Under the pieces are notes generated by a model. It ran no database searches. It was not told the origin of the DNA and saw nothing but the letters and a program-made list of their open reading frames with translations. The translations under genes and the position numbers were made by a program. A stretch of DNA of 64,000 nt. Origin: Pisolithus tinctorius. Its lineage: Eukaryota > Basidiomycota > Agaricomycetes > Boletales > Pisolithaceae. Below are positions 1 through 11,814 of this stretch, piece after piece. The stretch spans positions 372,001-436,000 of the forward strand of contig JANFAH010000040.1 of the NCBI GenBank assembly GCA_024663395.1, read 5' to 3'. The stretch's first letter is position 1, and the number at the start of each line of letters is the position of its first letter.

Positions 1-319
1 ATAACATACAAGAAAACACATTCCCGTGAGCCTGGCCGTATTCGATTTGTCCTCGGAAGGGAGAGACGGGGGGAAAAAAGGACGGCGTATGTTTGCTTGA
101 AGTGTAGGCGCTTCCGTTCACTCTTCGCGAGTAAATCAGGTGGTTCAGACCTGTACTAACAGGAGCGCCATATAAGCCGGAGACCGTCAGGACCCCCATG
201 ATCAGTAATTAGCCCAAATTTCAAGACCTAGCAGCATCTTACTTATCCACATCGACTCAACCTGGGGGAACCTCGAAGCAAGCAAACGTGAGATCTCAAC
301 TGCCACTCCTCGGCCTTAT
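1..319. other. left edge, no gene seen
   Basis: No reading frame with recognisable content. It lies downstream of the first CoaE relic, which is on the minus strand, so it may be old 3' flank. Confidence 0.4.
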
Positions 320-1090
320 CTACTCATCCCGTTCATCCACTTCGCTGCGTAATGTCATACGCACCAGAAGTGTCCATGCAGCAGACAGCAAGCCGAAGGG
401 AGGCAAGAGCCAGCTTACAACCCACGTTCTACCAACTGATGTGTTCCAGCCGCTTCACGCTCAGTAGAACTTGCTCCTCCAGTTCAGAACGTGATCCAGA
501 GTTATCGACTGACAATGTCTGCGTATGCAATTTTGGAGGATATTGGTTGCTGAGAGGCGAGTCGAGCTGAGGCTTCGGCATGAGTGGATTTGTCACGCGT
601 CATGAGGCGTTGGAGCTGGATCTCCGGGGAACTATACATGTGGTTTGTATAGAAAAGAACATGAGAAAGATGCACGTTTAGCACCCACCAATACACCACG
701 ATGACGCAACCCATCCATTTCCAGAGTCCGCCCTCAATGAGAAGTGGTACAGTCAACAGCACACATACGTTCACCCCGTATCCAGCACCCAAGTATATTC
801 CAGAGGATTGCGCGTGTTACAGCAGGATGCACGATGGAGTTCAACTTTCTTCGTTTAGTCTCGTCATTGAAGACAATGGAACCGAGCTTTCTTGCGGTTG
901 AGCGAGCCGTCAGGAAGGATGACATCAGGTCCAAAATACGCCGCTATCTTGGAGAGTGCACGGGTGCCGGGAGCGACGACCTCACGAGCGAGAACGTCGG
1001 CATCAATAATAGGGATACCAGAAGCGCTCAGAAGAGCAGAGACTGTCGATTTTCCAGGTAGCTATCCCGCCCGTCAGGCCAACGACTATT
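320..1090 (-). pseudogene. dephospho-CoA kinase (CoaE) relic, copy 1
   Basis: CoaE catalyses the last step of coenzyme A synthesis, phosphorylating dephospho-CoA. Read on the minus strand, the family order is visible: LTGGIAT then a P-loop (about 1040-1078), a stretch resembling [14 protein letters not shown], a kinase core with IVHPAVTRA, then VPLLIEGGLWKW and SPEIQLQRLMTRDKS. The C-terminus has a Trp/Leu-rich hydrophobic segment, as in fungal CoaE, ending at a TAG at 320-322. Four or more extra single bases break the frame (in the P-loop, near 890, near 745, and near 510), so no full protein can be made as written. It is the best preserved of the CoaE copies. The start is uncertain; an intron probably precedes the P-loop exon. 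Confidence 0.8.
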
Positions 1091-1099
1091 GAAATGATA

Positions 1100-1980
1100 A
1101 GAACAGTGAATCAGTAACGTTGAGAAGGAATACCGAGCATCGATGTTGGTGGTATGTAGTACGTACTACGCGTGGGACCTTTATTGCTTTGCCGCTAATT
1201 CACAAGGTGCATCTACCTTCTGGCACTTGTGACTTGGTCGAACGATCATCGATTACTCTACACAACGCCGTCAACGTCTGGCACTAGCGCGAAGTCTCTT
1301 TCGAACAATCCAGTCAGGTGTATGATAAGCACCAAGGTTGACACTGACAAAGTTATATCAAAATTGTTCGCTCCATACATTTATTCAAGCTATACGACGA
1401 GGAACTGCTGACAAGTTCATCAGGCTTATGAGCATCAATTTCAGCTCATGCCAGTCAGATCAGGTACTAGTGCAGTAAGGTGAACCTGCGGTTAATGCGA
1501 TGCCGTTGATCCCTCAGGCTCCCCTTCTGTTCTCTCAAGGATACAAGCAGGCAAGTCAGATCAACACTGGAGACCGCATCGGAAATGCTATATAATGCAG
1601 AGGAGATCCGAGTTGGAGATCCTTACGAATTCTGTGATTATTGTAAGTTCCTGGAAAATACTGAGCGTCAGGAACCGGTGGGGAACACTCACCCATTTCT
1701 GATCTCGTAGAAACGTCTAGTGTCAAGTGGACTCAGTTGGTACCTGGGATTGCGGTTCTGTACCTCCTAAGGGCTTGTGTAGAATGTCACGCGGGGCACA
1801 GTAGGGGGGTTTGCATGTATGAAGGATTGCGGACTTCGAAGGGCACTAATTACCAGCGAAGCCACCGCCCCTTTTGCCTTGCCATGGTTGGCCATGGGCC
1901 CATGCCTACCTAGCACGTGGCAATCTCGTGTAATGGTCTTTTCCCGCAATTCTAGGGTGCTCGGTTCACACACCGGCTAT
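1100..1980. repeat. array spacer X, copy 1 (unidentified multi-exon relic)
   Basis: This spacer recurs, diverged, at about 5340-5960, 10380-10985, 13850-14480 and 15730-16450. On the minus strand it carries exon-like scraps shared by the copies: one encoding FYxxxxG just before a GTGAGT donor, one resembling TIAELVRSxIQISS, and one resembling LGEQKLLPDANLR. These look like remains of one multi-exon gene upstream of CoaE on the same strand. I do not recognise the family. Confidence 0.5.
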
Positions 1981-2047
1981 CACTCATGCTTAGGAGATGA
2001 CGGAACTGACTCACATTATGCAGTCGAGCGAGCTGCTAAAGATGACT

Positions 2048-2745
2048 TTAGGCGCACAACACACAATCGTTCTCGCAGGGCCCATTGGTGCATGCAAGAG
2101 CAGACGACGGCTCATGCATGCGGCTGTTTGACAATCCTTTCAGCAACCTGCTATGACATGACCACCATGAAAACTGCGCAGTCCGTCTTCTGTCCCCCTT
2201 CCTCGCATCTGCAGTGATTATCGCCACAGCTGCCCTTCGGCATCTCTCAAAGGGTGGGCAAGAGATAGTCCCTATTTTCCTGCAGAGATAGCCCATGCAG
2301 TGCAATATCGATATTGGTCGGAAGACTGGGATCTGTGGTGATACTGAAGGTTGCGAAACCAGTATGACTCTGATGGGAGCGGGTCTTCGCACCAACACCA
2401 GCGGAGCAGGGAGTAAGCCACTCTTTGTATTCCAACGCGAGGTGAACTTTCTCTATGGGGTTAAGAACCTCCAGGAAGCAATATTCAAGTATTTTATAGC
2501 GACATTACACAGCCCAGTCAACTCCAGTCGGGAGGGGGAACGATTCTCTTCCGTCGAGCTTTCGGTTCGCCAGAACGATTGTCATCTGTCGAGTCTTTGG
2601 TTTGCCCTAGGGAGCGTAGCACAACCAACAACTACGAATGGAGATTATGTAGAAGGACACACTGACCTGTACATGAAAATCGAACCAAGCGGGCCAGGGT
2701 CACGGCTCAAGAATTCGTCCGTCTCGGAAATGCTGGCAAAATGAC
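2048..2745 (-). pseudogene. BTB-domain protein relic, copy 0 (most decayed)
   Basis: The minus strand keeps scraps in the family order: MYR at an exon end followed by a GTCAGTGTG donor (about 2660), FTGLCNVAIKYL, then KVHLALEYKEWL (about 2440), then a piece resembling RRPAPI. The order and intron position match the better copies at 6075 and 14580. Several frame changes and stops show it is dead. It sits between spacer X and an unidentified relic, unlike the other copies, so a local rearrangement is likely. Confidence 0.6.
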
Positions 2746-3404
2746 TAATGTCTGCCTGCATAGTTTCATATCCTTTGATTTGGGACGTGAGTCATAGATA
2801 TAATTCCATCCCCCAGTCCATCCTCTCCTTGCAGGACATAGCGTCGAACATCAAAGGATGATCATCGCGAGTGGCTTCTGCAACTTTCTCAGTGTGTCTT
2901 TTGCGAATGGACTAGGCAAGTCGGTGTCCTGCTGGATAACCTTCTCGACGAAGTTCATGTATGTCCATCGCAGTACTGCCACTGCAGCTGCGACAGGACA
3001 TTCGTTTCACGTGGATATCTGTATCTGCACAATGACATCACTCGGAGGTCAGCGTCCGTGCACTTTGTCTCTGTGTTCGAGTCGCTGTTGCACTTTGACA
3101 TAAATATCGGGAATCTAGTTCCACTCGATGTCCCACTGTCTCTGGGTTAAGGTAAGGTCGAGCTGACGGATGTCCCGCGAAGTTGATGAGGCCATGTACT
3201 CGCCATCGAGCCGGTCCGTGGCGGAACAGGACGACAGGGAAGTGCTATCTTGTAAGTCAACTGAACTGTCCAGTCAACTCCTCAGTTCGTCACGCTGATT
3301 CCGAAATCCTACAAGTGATCTCAGTAACAGACTTGGCATAGTGATTCCACAAAGATGTGTGTGGCGGAGTGAGTGATGTGAGTTGTGAACTGGAGTGCTT
3401 TCAA
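2746..3404 (-). other. unidentified exon-like relics
   Basis: No intact gene. On the minus strand two stretches look formerly coding: one with NFVEKVIQQDTDLPSPF (about 2900-2960) and one with RLDGEYMASSTSRD followed by LTQRQWDIEW (about 3115-3230). I do not recognise the product, and I saw no second copy in the array. Confidence 0.3.
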
Positions 3405-4333
3405 TTAATCATATGTGTACCCGGAGAACGTGTCAAATAACATAGTATCAGATACCGAAGCGCTGGGGAGAGGCCGTCTCGAGAATGCACCATATGGTAT
3501 AGCCTCGGGTACCGAAGTGCTGGGGACAGGTTGTAATTCGAAGACCTTCTGTATCATGGGCGTGAAGTCAAGTTGTGCAGCTGCGACGTCCCTGTCACCG
3601 ACAACAAGTTTAGAGCTGTCCCACCTGCCGTTACGCATTCTTTCCAGCTTGAGCTTCTCCCGCACCGATGCCAACTTTAGTGCAGTTTCAATACCCAGAC
3701 GCCTGCCTTCCTCAATGCTGATTGGATCAGGTCTTTGGGCCAATGCAAGAAGAGAAGACAGTAGCCACTCCTTGATGTCATATTGCATGGCGAGCACAAT
3801 CTTCTCAACGTGATCAAGAGCCGCATTGCCAGTATCCTAGCCAAGATATCGCTGCTGTGCGAAGGTTTGTGAATTCCCACATCGTGGATAACTTGAGGAC
3901 AGATATCCATTGGCCGGTGAGACCAAGCACTAGGCCCTTATTCTGCCCATGTTGTCTGGTGTGGAGAATTCATGGTTAACATGTAATTAAAATAAAACTG
4001 GACATGGAGCTAGTTTACCTGCACAATAGAGCCTTCAACAGGCACTCAAAATCGTCCTTGGAAACGCCGTGCAAGACTACTGGTCTTGCATCATCCTGGC
4101 CCTCTGTCATCTCATTTACGGGTTGCGGGAGGAGAAACATGTCTCTGAAGACTGCCGACTCCTCTTCTAATGGCTTCCGTGGAACCCTAAACAAACAATT
4201 TTCCACCTGATCAAAGAGTAAGAACGACAGAAAGGACTCTAGTGCAAGCAACGCATACTAGGAATGCGACTGTGGCGATGTAAAGCTCCGGATGCTTTGG
4301 ATACTTGGGAGAGGACATCGTACTGTTGGTCAT
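3405..4333 (-). pseudogene. BTB/POZ-domain protein relic, copy a
   Basis: BTB domains mediate protein-protein contact; the Agaricomycete family this resembles has no known partner. Exon 1 ends in HPELYIATVAFL. Exon 2 (about 4020-4212) has the BTB core: ENCLFRVPRKPLEEES, VFRDMFLLPQ, then VVLHGVSKDDFECLLKALLCR. Exon 3 has WISVLKLSTMWEFTNLR, then EWLLSSLLALAQRPDPISIEEGRRLG. One extra G after TGGCTA (about 3835) shifts the frame inside exon 3; otherwise the copy is close to complete, with a longer C-terminus than copy c. It lies upstream of spacer Y and CoaE copy 2, all on the minus strand. Confidence 0.75.
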
Positions 4334-4722
4334 GAGATCGATGGCGAGTGTTCCATCGATTGGAATGGATACTCTTTCCACGTGTATTGGGCATGTTGCA
4401 CGAAAGCTCCACGCGCGCTTTCTGACGGCCCGATGCGATTTGATCGGCCCTCCTGTCCTCTTCAGTTTCAACTTGACCTGAGGGTCGTTAGTACGTTCTT
4501 TGTTCCGGATAGTTGTGTGGATCACTGCTTGATTTTAGGGCCCGTTGCAGAGCAGTATTGATAATGTCGTCGAGAGGAACAAACGTCCTATGTATTACAT
4601 AGGAAGCTGCTAGAACCCATGAAGTTACAATAGACTTCGCGGCTCCACATACATGTAATTGTGAAAGGATGCACAAAAGAAGCCCAGACAATAATCCACA
4701 CCTCATCTTCCCCCTCGTCCGT
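4334..4722 (-). repeat. array spacer Y, copy 1
   Basis: This spacer between BTB and CoaE copies recurs at about 9340-9730 and 12700-13200. On the minus strand it encodes a shared exon-like piece with SWVL and IHRTFVPLDDI. I do not recognise it; it is probably a relic of a gene downstream of CoaE. The left part is BTB upstream sequence. Confidence 0.4.
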
Positions 4723-5265
4723 TTAGTGCACAACGCCATATGTAACAAGAGTGTGCATGCAACAGACAACAGCCCAATATTCCGGAGGGAAGAACCGAAC
4801 TAGCAACCATGTTCGACCGTCAGTGTGCTCCAACCACCTCAGGCAGTCAGACCTAGTCTTCCGGCTCGAAACTTGACCTAAAATTACCAATGAGGATATT
4901 TGCATTGGGTGTTTTGGACGTTATCGGAAGCTGAGAAGCTCACGCGTTCTCGCCAATCGGGGTGAGTTTGTACACAGTGTATTTGGAGCTGAACACAATG
5001 TGCAAAAAGCGCAAGGACAACGTATCATACACCCACCCATCCATTCCTAGAGATTGCCCTCAATGAGAAGTGGTACGTCGATGACACATACTGTTCTCCC
5101 CGCATCCGGCACCCAAGTATATTCCACAGGATCACGCGTGTTGTAACGATCTCGCAGGTGAGAATGCTGGAACCAGTAACAGGGATATAAGAAGCGCTCA
5201 GGAGGGCGGAGACCGTCGATTTACCCGTTACTATACCGCCCGTGAGACGAAAGACCAACATGAAG
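4723..5265 (-). pseudogene. dephospho-CoA kinase relic, copy 2 (internal deletion)
   Basis: The N-terminus is well kept: [17 protein letters not shown] gives a complete P-loop (GxxTGKS). After about 30 codons the sequence jumps to TRVILWNILG, so the adenine/CoA-binding middle is deleted. The tail keeps WLEHTDGRTW and a hydrophobic RFFPPEYWAVVCC segment and ends in TAA near 4725. The deletion removes too much for activity. Confidence 0.75.
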
Positions 5266-5339
5266 GATAACAGTGGATCAATAGTACTTACATATTGATA
5301 ATGGACACTGAGCATCGATGCTGGTAGTATCCGTGGAAC

Positions 5340-5960
5340 TTTCGTTTTGTCAACGTACGCATATGTGCGACTCGATCACTCCAACCTCCACTGGTACTCG
5401 AAGCATCTCCCAAAAGTCCAGCGGTTTCGAGTCAGACGCGAACCGGAAGGTTAGCTGTGGTACCGACTTGATGCAGAGAGCTAAGTGCTAGTAAGCCTAG
5501 TGAACTTCACAATAGTTCCTCGTAGCACTTGATAAATATATGGGGCGAGAACATCGTTATATCTGCGTAAGTATATCAGTTTATGATACAGTCAGTGTAT
5601 GGGTAGCAGCATCTGTTCGCCCAAGATTATGCAGGCAAGGACAAGTCACAGCGCATCTGTTCGACAGGATGAGCAACACTGTGGATGGTGTTGCAAACAC
5701 CGTACGTAGAGGATATTTGAATTAGAGAACGTACGAGTTCCGCGATCGTGTAAGTACCCGGAACACGCGGTTCACATCCAGCGTCATCGACCGGAGAAGC
5801 GCTCGCCCTTTCTGATCTACATAGAACTGCAGATGGCGCAATGCGCCCAGTTGACACCTGCGCACTATCTTCATCGCTGGCTATTGCGGTCAGATGATAA
5901 ATCAGATGCTAAGAAGCGGGTAAACGTACATTGAACCAAGGGCCTGTGTTAGGTGTCGAC
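5340..5960. repeat. array spacer X, copy 2
   Basis: Diverged copy of the 1100-1980 spacer. On the minus strand it keeps a donor after the FYVDQKG-type exon and TIAELVRSLIQISSTYG near 5730, the clearest version of this exon. Product unknown. Confidence 0.5.
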
Positions 5961-6074
5961 CGCAGAGCACAACAGAGGCTTGCATATATACGGGATCTCC
6001 GACTTCCAACAACTCGACTACTTACCGGTGAAGCTCCGCTCTCCTTGCATTCCACCATCCAAATCGTTTCTCTC

Positions 6075-6910
6075 ATGTCCGACAGCACCGTTTCAAATAA
6101 TACTAGCTACTCAAAGCACTTGGAATTTTATACTCACACAGTCACCTTCCTCGTACGTCTCGTTTCTGCCTTCTGTTCTTGTCTTCCAAAACACCCCTCT
6201 GTTAGGTGGAGGATTGTCTATTCCGGACTCCCAGGGAGCCGTTAGAGGCTGAGTCCACTGTCTTCAGGGACAGGTTTCTACTCCCCCAAGGTGAATCAAA
6301 GAGAGTTCACGGTCGGAGTCCCGTGGTCCTGCGAGGCGTTTCCAAGAAGGAATTTGAAAGCTTACTACGGGCCCTCATGTACAGGTCAGTGTGCGTGCCA
6401 AGTCCCCATCCGCATTTGACACTTGCTCCTTTGCGTGCAGACGACATGGAACAAACAAGGGCTCGGATTTGGACTATGACCAATGGATGTCGGTCCTCAA
6501 GTTATCGACGACGTGGGAGTTCACTGGGCTGAGTAACGCCGCCATCGAATACTTGGATTGTCCTTCTTCGGCCTCTTGACCCCATAACCAAAGTGGAATT
6601 GGCTTTGCAATACAATATCCAAGAGTGGTTACTCTCTGCTCTACTGATGCTCGCGCGAAGATCCGCTCCGATCAGCATAGAGGAAGGGCGTCGTATTGGT
6701 TTCGAAAACGCACTGAAGTTGGCTTCGGTGCGAGAGAAACTTCAGCTAGAGACGACCGTGGAGGAATTCTCATACATCTACCACCATGGTGGCGTCACTT
6801 TGCATGACGTTCATCAATGCAACATTCGATGCCTTGTCCTCGGTGATAGGGACAAAGACGCTGAAAACCTTGACTACACTCCATTTATACGCAAAGTTTT
6901 TGGTCTATAG
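6075..6910 (+). pseudogene. BTB/POZ-domain protein relic, copy b
   Basis: Same gene as copy a but on the plus strand. Exon 1 (ATG 6075) ends in FYTHTVTFL before a GTACGT donor. Exon 2 (about 6206-6385) has EDCLFRTPREPLEAES, VFRDRFLLPQ and VSKKEFESLLRALMYR. Exon 3 has GSDLDYDQWMSVLKLS, then ELALQYNIQEWLLSALL and ISIEEGRRIGFENALKLASVR, and ends at TAG 6908-6910. One extra T near 6565 (CCTTCTTCGG) breaks exon 3. Copies b, e and f share Tyr/Asn-rich features (YNIQEWLL, GFENAL) that separate them from the minus-strand copies a, c and d, so two old BTB paralogues were amplified together. Confidence 0.75.
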
Positions 6911-8386
6911 TCAATTGGATTTGACTACTAGCTATGTGGTGTGGATGTACATATGTAACGCAGTCCCTCGTCTATATTTCTACTTCCGGTACACGGTACC
7001 GAATTCCAGGGGCCCAGCTAGCCTCCCTCACTTAGCTGTGTCTATTTAGGTACAAGGATACACTGAGAATGGCGAGGAGACACGTTCCATTGCCCGTGAG
7101 TGTGATCTAGTATGGATACAGCCGCTAAGTGTCAAGTTGGTCAACCGTAGCCCCAGGTCAAACCACAGTCTCGACGGTAGACGATCCTGTACAGGACCAG
7201 TGCGTTGTTGTCCTTTCCAACAACATTGACAGGTTGTCTTACAATGGTACGCCGCGACTGGAGACGACATACACCGAAAAGACAATGAAGGGGAAGTCGT
7301 ACACCACGGGAAAACCAACTCGCGGAGCGCTCTTCACGGTTGTCTAATGCAACCTTGCTCAGAACAAGATTGACATCGTCGATTCGTTGAACTATATGGA
7401 GAGATTTCATTATCAGATATATTGCGCTGCGAGGGAGATCAACGATCGGGTCTGTATGGTGAGCATCCAATGCATCCTCATTCCATGTTCTACTGCGGCT
7501 GACTGGGGTAGGCGTGGGTGTATTGCTCGCTACTCTCGATCTACGCAAGCAATGCAACAGCGAACGCAAGGATAGCAATGCACATGCACATGCCCCCAGC
7601 GACATGCGCCATCGACCTCTTCCACGTTATGTACAAGCTAACTTCACGTCACTTGCCTTGCGAATCTGGTACAGCGCTATAAAGATCCTTCTTCGATGGT
7701 CCGATGGGACTATTATGTAGTGTGTGCAGTATGGTGAAAGACAGACAGCTTGTGTTCCCGTGTTGGGCCTTCAGTGTCACTCTCCAAATGCCGTCAGCTG
7801 GTACGTCCTCATCTGTCCAAGACACGGTAATGAGGGGGCCTCCATTCTAACGTTGCTCTACTACGGATGGAAAAAGCCCTACTGACGCCCTGCGTAAGCT
7901 CGAATACACTACCGCTTGATTGTCACCGCCCTCATCTCTGAACTGGCCACCTTTGGGTCTCCCGGCGGCATGACCACCATCGCTCTACCCTCCGGCGGAA
8001 AGTCCGTATAAGCCTTTCCCCGCATAATGTGACGCTGTCAGAGCTGCGGAGGTTGAAGAGACAGTTTGTGACGTTGCATAAGAAGGTGATTACGATGGAG
8101 AAGGGAGCGGTAGGTTGGAGTGCAGATCATTGCAGACAAATTTGTTGTGTATCTCGAGGAGAGTATTGGTGTTTCTTCTTTCGATGAGATGTCTGTGAAT
8201 CAGATGACACCGTGTCACGACGAGGACGGGTATTGTAGCACAATACGAAGTAACTTTATCGTGCAGTTTGCGGTACCTGTATATATGATTAAATGAGGTT
8301 AGGGAATATGGAACAAGGCTGTCACAGATGGCAATCACCTTGTTCACCGTTCAAACCTGTTTCACATATGTACCAAAGCCCTACAA
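6911..8386. other. spacer including block Z, copy 1
   Basis: About 7560-8280 recurs at about 10985-11760. The shared part encodes, on the plus strand, IVTALISELATxGSPGGM and ALPSGxKS followed by SELxRLKRQFVTLHK, interrupted by stops; it looks like a degraded exon pair of an unknown gene. At 7141-7605 the minus strand is open for 154 codons (with LPRSAIYLIMKSLHIVQRID), but I do not recognise it and the region is otherwise decayed. Confidence 0.35.
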
Positions 8387-9137
8387 CTATAGCTCGAAGA
8401 CCTTCTGTAGCAGCTCAGAACCCCTCTTGGCGTCATACCCATACACGCTCTCCAGCTTCAGTTGCTCTCGCACTGATGCCAACTTCAACGCAGTTTCAAT
8501 ACCTAGACGTGTGCCTTCCTCAACACTGATCGGATCAGGTCTCTGGGCCAACGCGAAAAGAGAAGGCAGTAGCCATTGCTTGATGCCATATTGCATGGCA
8601 AGCACAATCTTTTCAACGTGGTCAAGAGTCGCATCGTTATCCAGCCAACACATGGCTGTCATGCGAAGGTTTGTAAATTCCCACATCGTGGACAACTTGA
8701 GGACAGATATCCATTGTCTGGTGAGGCCAAGTGGTAGGTCCAAATTTGGCCCAAACGCTCTGGTGTGGATAATTCATGGTCAGCATGCCATACACCAAGC
8801 TGAAAACCGGACATGGAGCTAGCTACCTGCATAATAGAACTTTCAACAGGCATTCAAAATCATCCTTGGAAACACCGTGCAAGACTACTGGTCCAGCATC
8901 ATCCTGGCCCTCCATCATCTCATTTTCGGATTGTGGGAGAAGAAACATGTCTCTGAAGACTGTCGATTCCTCTTCTAATGGCTTCCGAGGAATCTTAAAC
9001 AAACAATTTTCCGCCTAATTGAAGGGTGAGAATGACACAAGGGCTCTACGAGAGGCGCATACTAGGAACGTGATCGTGTCCATGTAAAGCTCTGGATGCT
9101 TGGAGGGCTTAGGAGCATATGTTGTTCTACTGGCCAT
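8387..9137 (-). CDS. BTB/POZ-domain protein, copy c (apparently intact)
   Basis: This is the one BTB copy with no break that I can find. The exons are 9137-9063, 9014-8827 and 8759-8387, with introns of 48 and 67 nt that begin GT and end AG. The frames join exactly to give 211 codons plus TAG. Exon 1 begins MASRTTYA and ends at HPELYMDTITFL. Exon 2 carries the BTB core with VFRDMFLLPQ and VSKDDFECLLKVLLCR. Exon 3 carries WISVLKLSTMWEF and PISVEEGTRLGIETAL. The C-terminus is shorter than in copy a because of an in-frame loss before the final FEL. The start was chosen by homology with the other copies; an upstream ATG at 9338 is also in frame. Function beyond protein binding is unknown. Confidence 0.65.
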
Positions 9138-9729
9138 GAGATTAACGGTGAGTGGCCCATCGCAGACGTACCCTTTCGGATATTGACTTGAATGGGTACT
9201 CTTTTCACGTACACATATTGAGCATGTACAAATGCTTCTTGCACGCTTCCTGACGGTCTGATGTGGTTCAATCAGCCTGCCTGCCTTGCTAGCCTCCTTG
9301 AAATGATCCATGCAAATGCGACCGTTATGCGTTTCCATTTCTGTCTATTAGCTACACAGGCACCCAAAAGTGGGTCGTGAGCAAATTATTAGACAAACAC
9401 GGGACGGCCTAAATTGCGGCGTGATGACTTTTCGACTCTACCGCGCTAGCAACTGCACCGCATGGTTTCCAGGATATCATTAGAGGTAGTAAGTGGCGCA
9501 AACTTGCTGACCTGGCCAAGTTCTGGATGGTTGTGTGGGTCACTACTTGATTTTAGGACTCTTTATGGAGGAGATTGCATAAGACCCAAATTTCGCCGAG
9601 AGGAACGAAGTGTTATGTAGGAGACTGTCTAGAACCCATGAAGTAACCGAAAGCAGAGTGCGTCACAGCTCTTTCTTGTAAGTGCCAAAGAATGCCCGAA
9701 AATCGTTGTATCAACCTTGCGTTACTTAT
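9138..9729. repeat. array spacer Y, copy 2
   Basis: BTB upstream sequence followed by the second copy of the spacer described at 4334-4722. No intact gene. Confidence 0.4.
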
Positions 9730-10377
9730 CCGTATTTGTTGGCAAGTAATACCATGAAGCCCACTCGAACCAACTAATGACCCGTGTTCGACCGTCCGTG
9801 TGTTCCAACCGCTTCAAGTATGGTCGGACCTGATCTTCCAGCTCGGAATGTGATCCAGAGGATATTTTCGTAGGCGATTTTGGACGTTATCGATCGGTAG
9901 CTAAGGAGCTCACGCGTTCTCTGGGTGAGCTTGTAAACTGTGCATTTGCTACGATGGAGCTGAACACAAATATGCAAAAGACGTAGGGAAAATGTATGAT
10001 GCACCTACCCACCCATTTCCAGAGATTGCCCTCAATGAGAAGTGGAACGTCAACGATACATGTACGTTCTCACCGCTTCCAACACCCAAGTGTATTCGAT
10101 AGAAACGCGCGCGTTACATCAGAGTGCATTGTCCAGTTCAGCTTCGTCCGTTTATCTCGCCATTGAATACTATGGAACCGAGCTTCTTGTGGTCGAGCGA
10201 GCCGTCAAGAAGAATGACATCAGCTCCAAAATAGTCCGCTATCTTGGAGAGTGCACGGGCAACGATCTCACGAGCGTGAACCTCGCATCAATGAAAGGGA
10301 GACTAGAGGCGATCTGGAGGGCCGAGAATGTCATTGAGCCGTTGACTATACCGCCCGTAAGACCTTCGATTCGCTAA
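9730..10377 (-). pseudogene. dephospho-CoA kinase relic, copy 3
   Basis: Minus strand. EGLTGGIV is followed by NGSMT, so the P-loop Lys-Ser is gone. Downstream are REIVARALSKIADYFGADVILLDG-like codons (in pieces) and a C-terminal stretch resembling LEDQVRPYLKRLEHTDGRT. A missing base in the RRKLN-equivalent segment, shared with copy 4, predates the duplication that made copies 3 and 4. Confidence 0.7.
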
Positions 10378-10984
10378 TGCACACATACTTGCGACTCGAC
10401 CACTCCGACTTTACTACCCGGAGTGTCTCCCAAATCCCAGGGGTTTCGAGTCCACACGGGGTCGTCGCAATATTGGTGGTGATATACCTATGTAAGTGCA
10501 ACAACATTTTCGTCCTGTATATTTATCAAGTACGATGAGGAATTGCTGATGAGTTCACCAGGCTTACGAGCGTTAGCTCCCCACGTCAGGTCGGTACCGT
10601 AGTTCACCCTCAGGTTCACGTCTGGCAGTAGCTTCTGTTCGCCCAAGACCATACAGGCAAGGACAAGTCATAGCGCATCTATTCGACAGGATTAGCAACA
10701 TTATAGGATGGTATTACAAGTACTGTACACGGAGGATATTTGAATTTGAGAATGTACGAGTTCCACGATCGTCTAAGTTCCCGAAACACGCGGCTGATAT
10801 TCAACGTCATGGACCGGGAAAACACTCACCCCTTTCTGGTCTACATAGAAATGGAGGATGGCACGGTGTGCCCAGGGAGTTGACACCATGTACTACCTTC
10901 ATTCCTCGTATTGCGGCCAGATGATAACTCAGGCACTAAGACGCGGCTGAACGTACCTATATCAAGGCTTGTGTTGCGGGTCGA
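10378..10984. repeat. array spacer X, copy 3
   Basis: Closely similar to 13851-14480, in keeping with a roughly 3.45-kb tandem duplication that also pairs the CoaE copies at 9730 and 13215 and the BTB copies at 8387 and 11815. Same unidentified relic as the other X copies. Confidence 0.5.
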
Positions 10985-11814
10985 GCACAGCAGAGAGGTT
11001 TGCAGAACGCACGGATGGCAATGCACATGCACGTGCCTCCAGAGACATGCGCCATCGACCTCTTACCACGTTACGGTATGTACAAGCTCACTTCACGTCA
11101 CTACCCTTGCGAATCTGGTACAGCGCTATAAGGATCCCTCTTCGATGGTTTGACGGAACTACTGTGCAGGATGCACAGTATAGTGACAAACCGGCAGCTT
11201 GTGTTCCCATGTTGGGCCTTCAGTTATCACTCCCCAAATGCCGTCTGCTGGTCTGTCCTCATCTGTCCATGACACGGTAACGAGGAGGCCTCCATTCAAA
11301 TATTTCTTTACTACGGGTGGTCCAACCTCCAACTGACGTCCTGTGTAAGCTCGAACACATCACCACTTTGATTGTCACTGCCCTCATCTCTGAACTGGCC
11401 ACCTCTGGGTCTCCCGGCGGCATGATCACCATCGCCCTCCCCTCCGGCGAAAAGTCCCTATGAGCCTTCCCCCGTATAATGTATCGCTGTCGGAGCTGCA
11501 GAGGCTAAAGAGACAGTTTGTGACGTTGCATAAGGTGATTACGCTGGGTACAATGGAGAGGAGTGCGGTAGATTGGAGTGCAGATCTTTTCAGAAAAATC
11601 TGCTGTGTATGTATCGAAGAGAGTATTGGTGTTTCCGTCTTCTTCCAATGAGATGCCGGCGAATCAGATAGCATAATGTCACGACGAGGACGGGTACGGT
11701 TACATAAGGTCAGGGAATACAGCTACCACTGGAACAAGGCCGACGGTCGCAAATGGCAACCACCCCGTGTACCATTCGAACATATTGTTTCACACATGTA
11801 CCGAAGCCCTACAA
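10985..11814. repeat. block Z, copy 2
   Basis: Second copy of about 7560-8280, with the same degraded exon pair (ISELATSGSPGGM, then SELQRLKRQFVTLHK). No intact gene. Confidence 0.45.
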
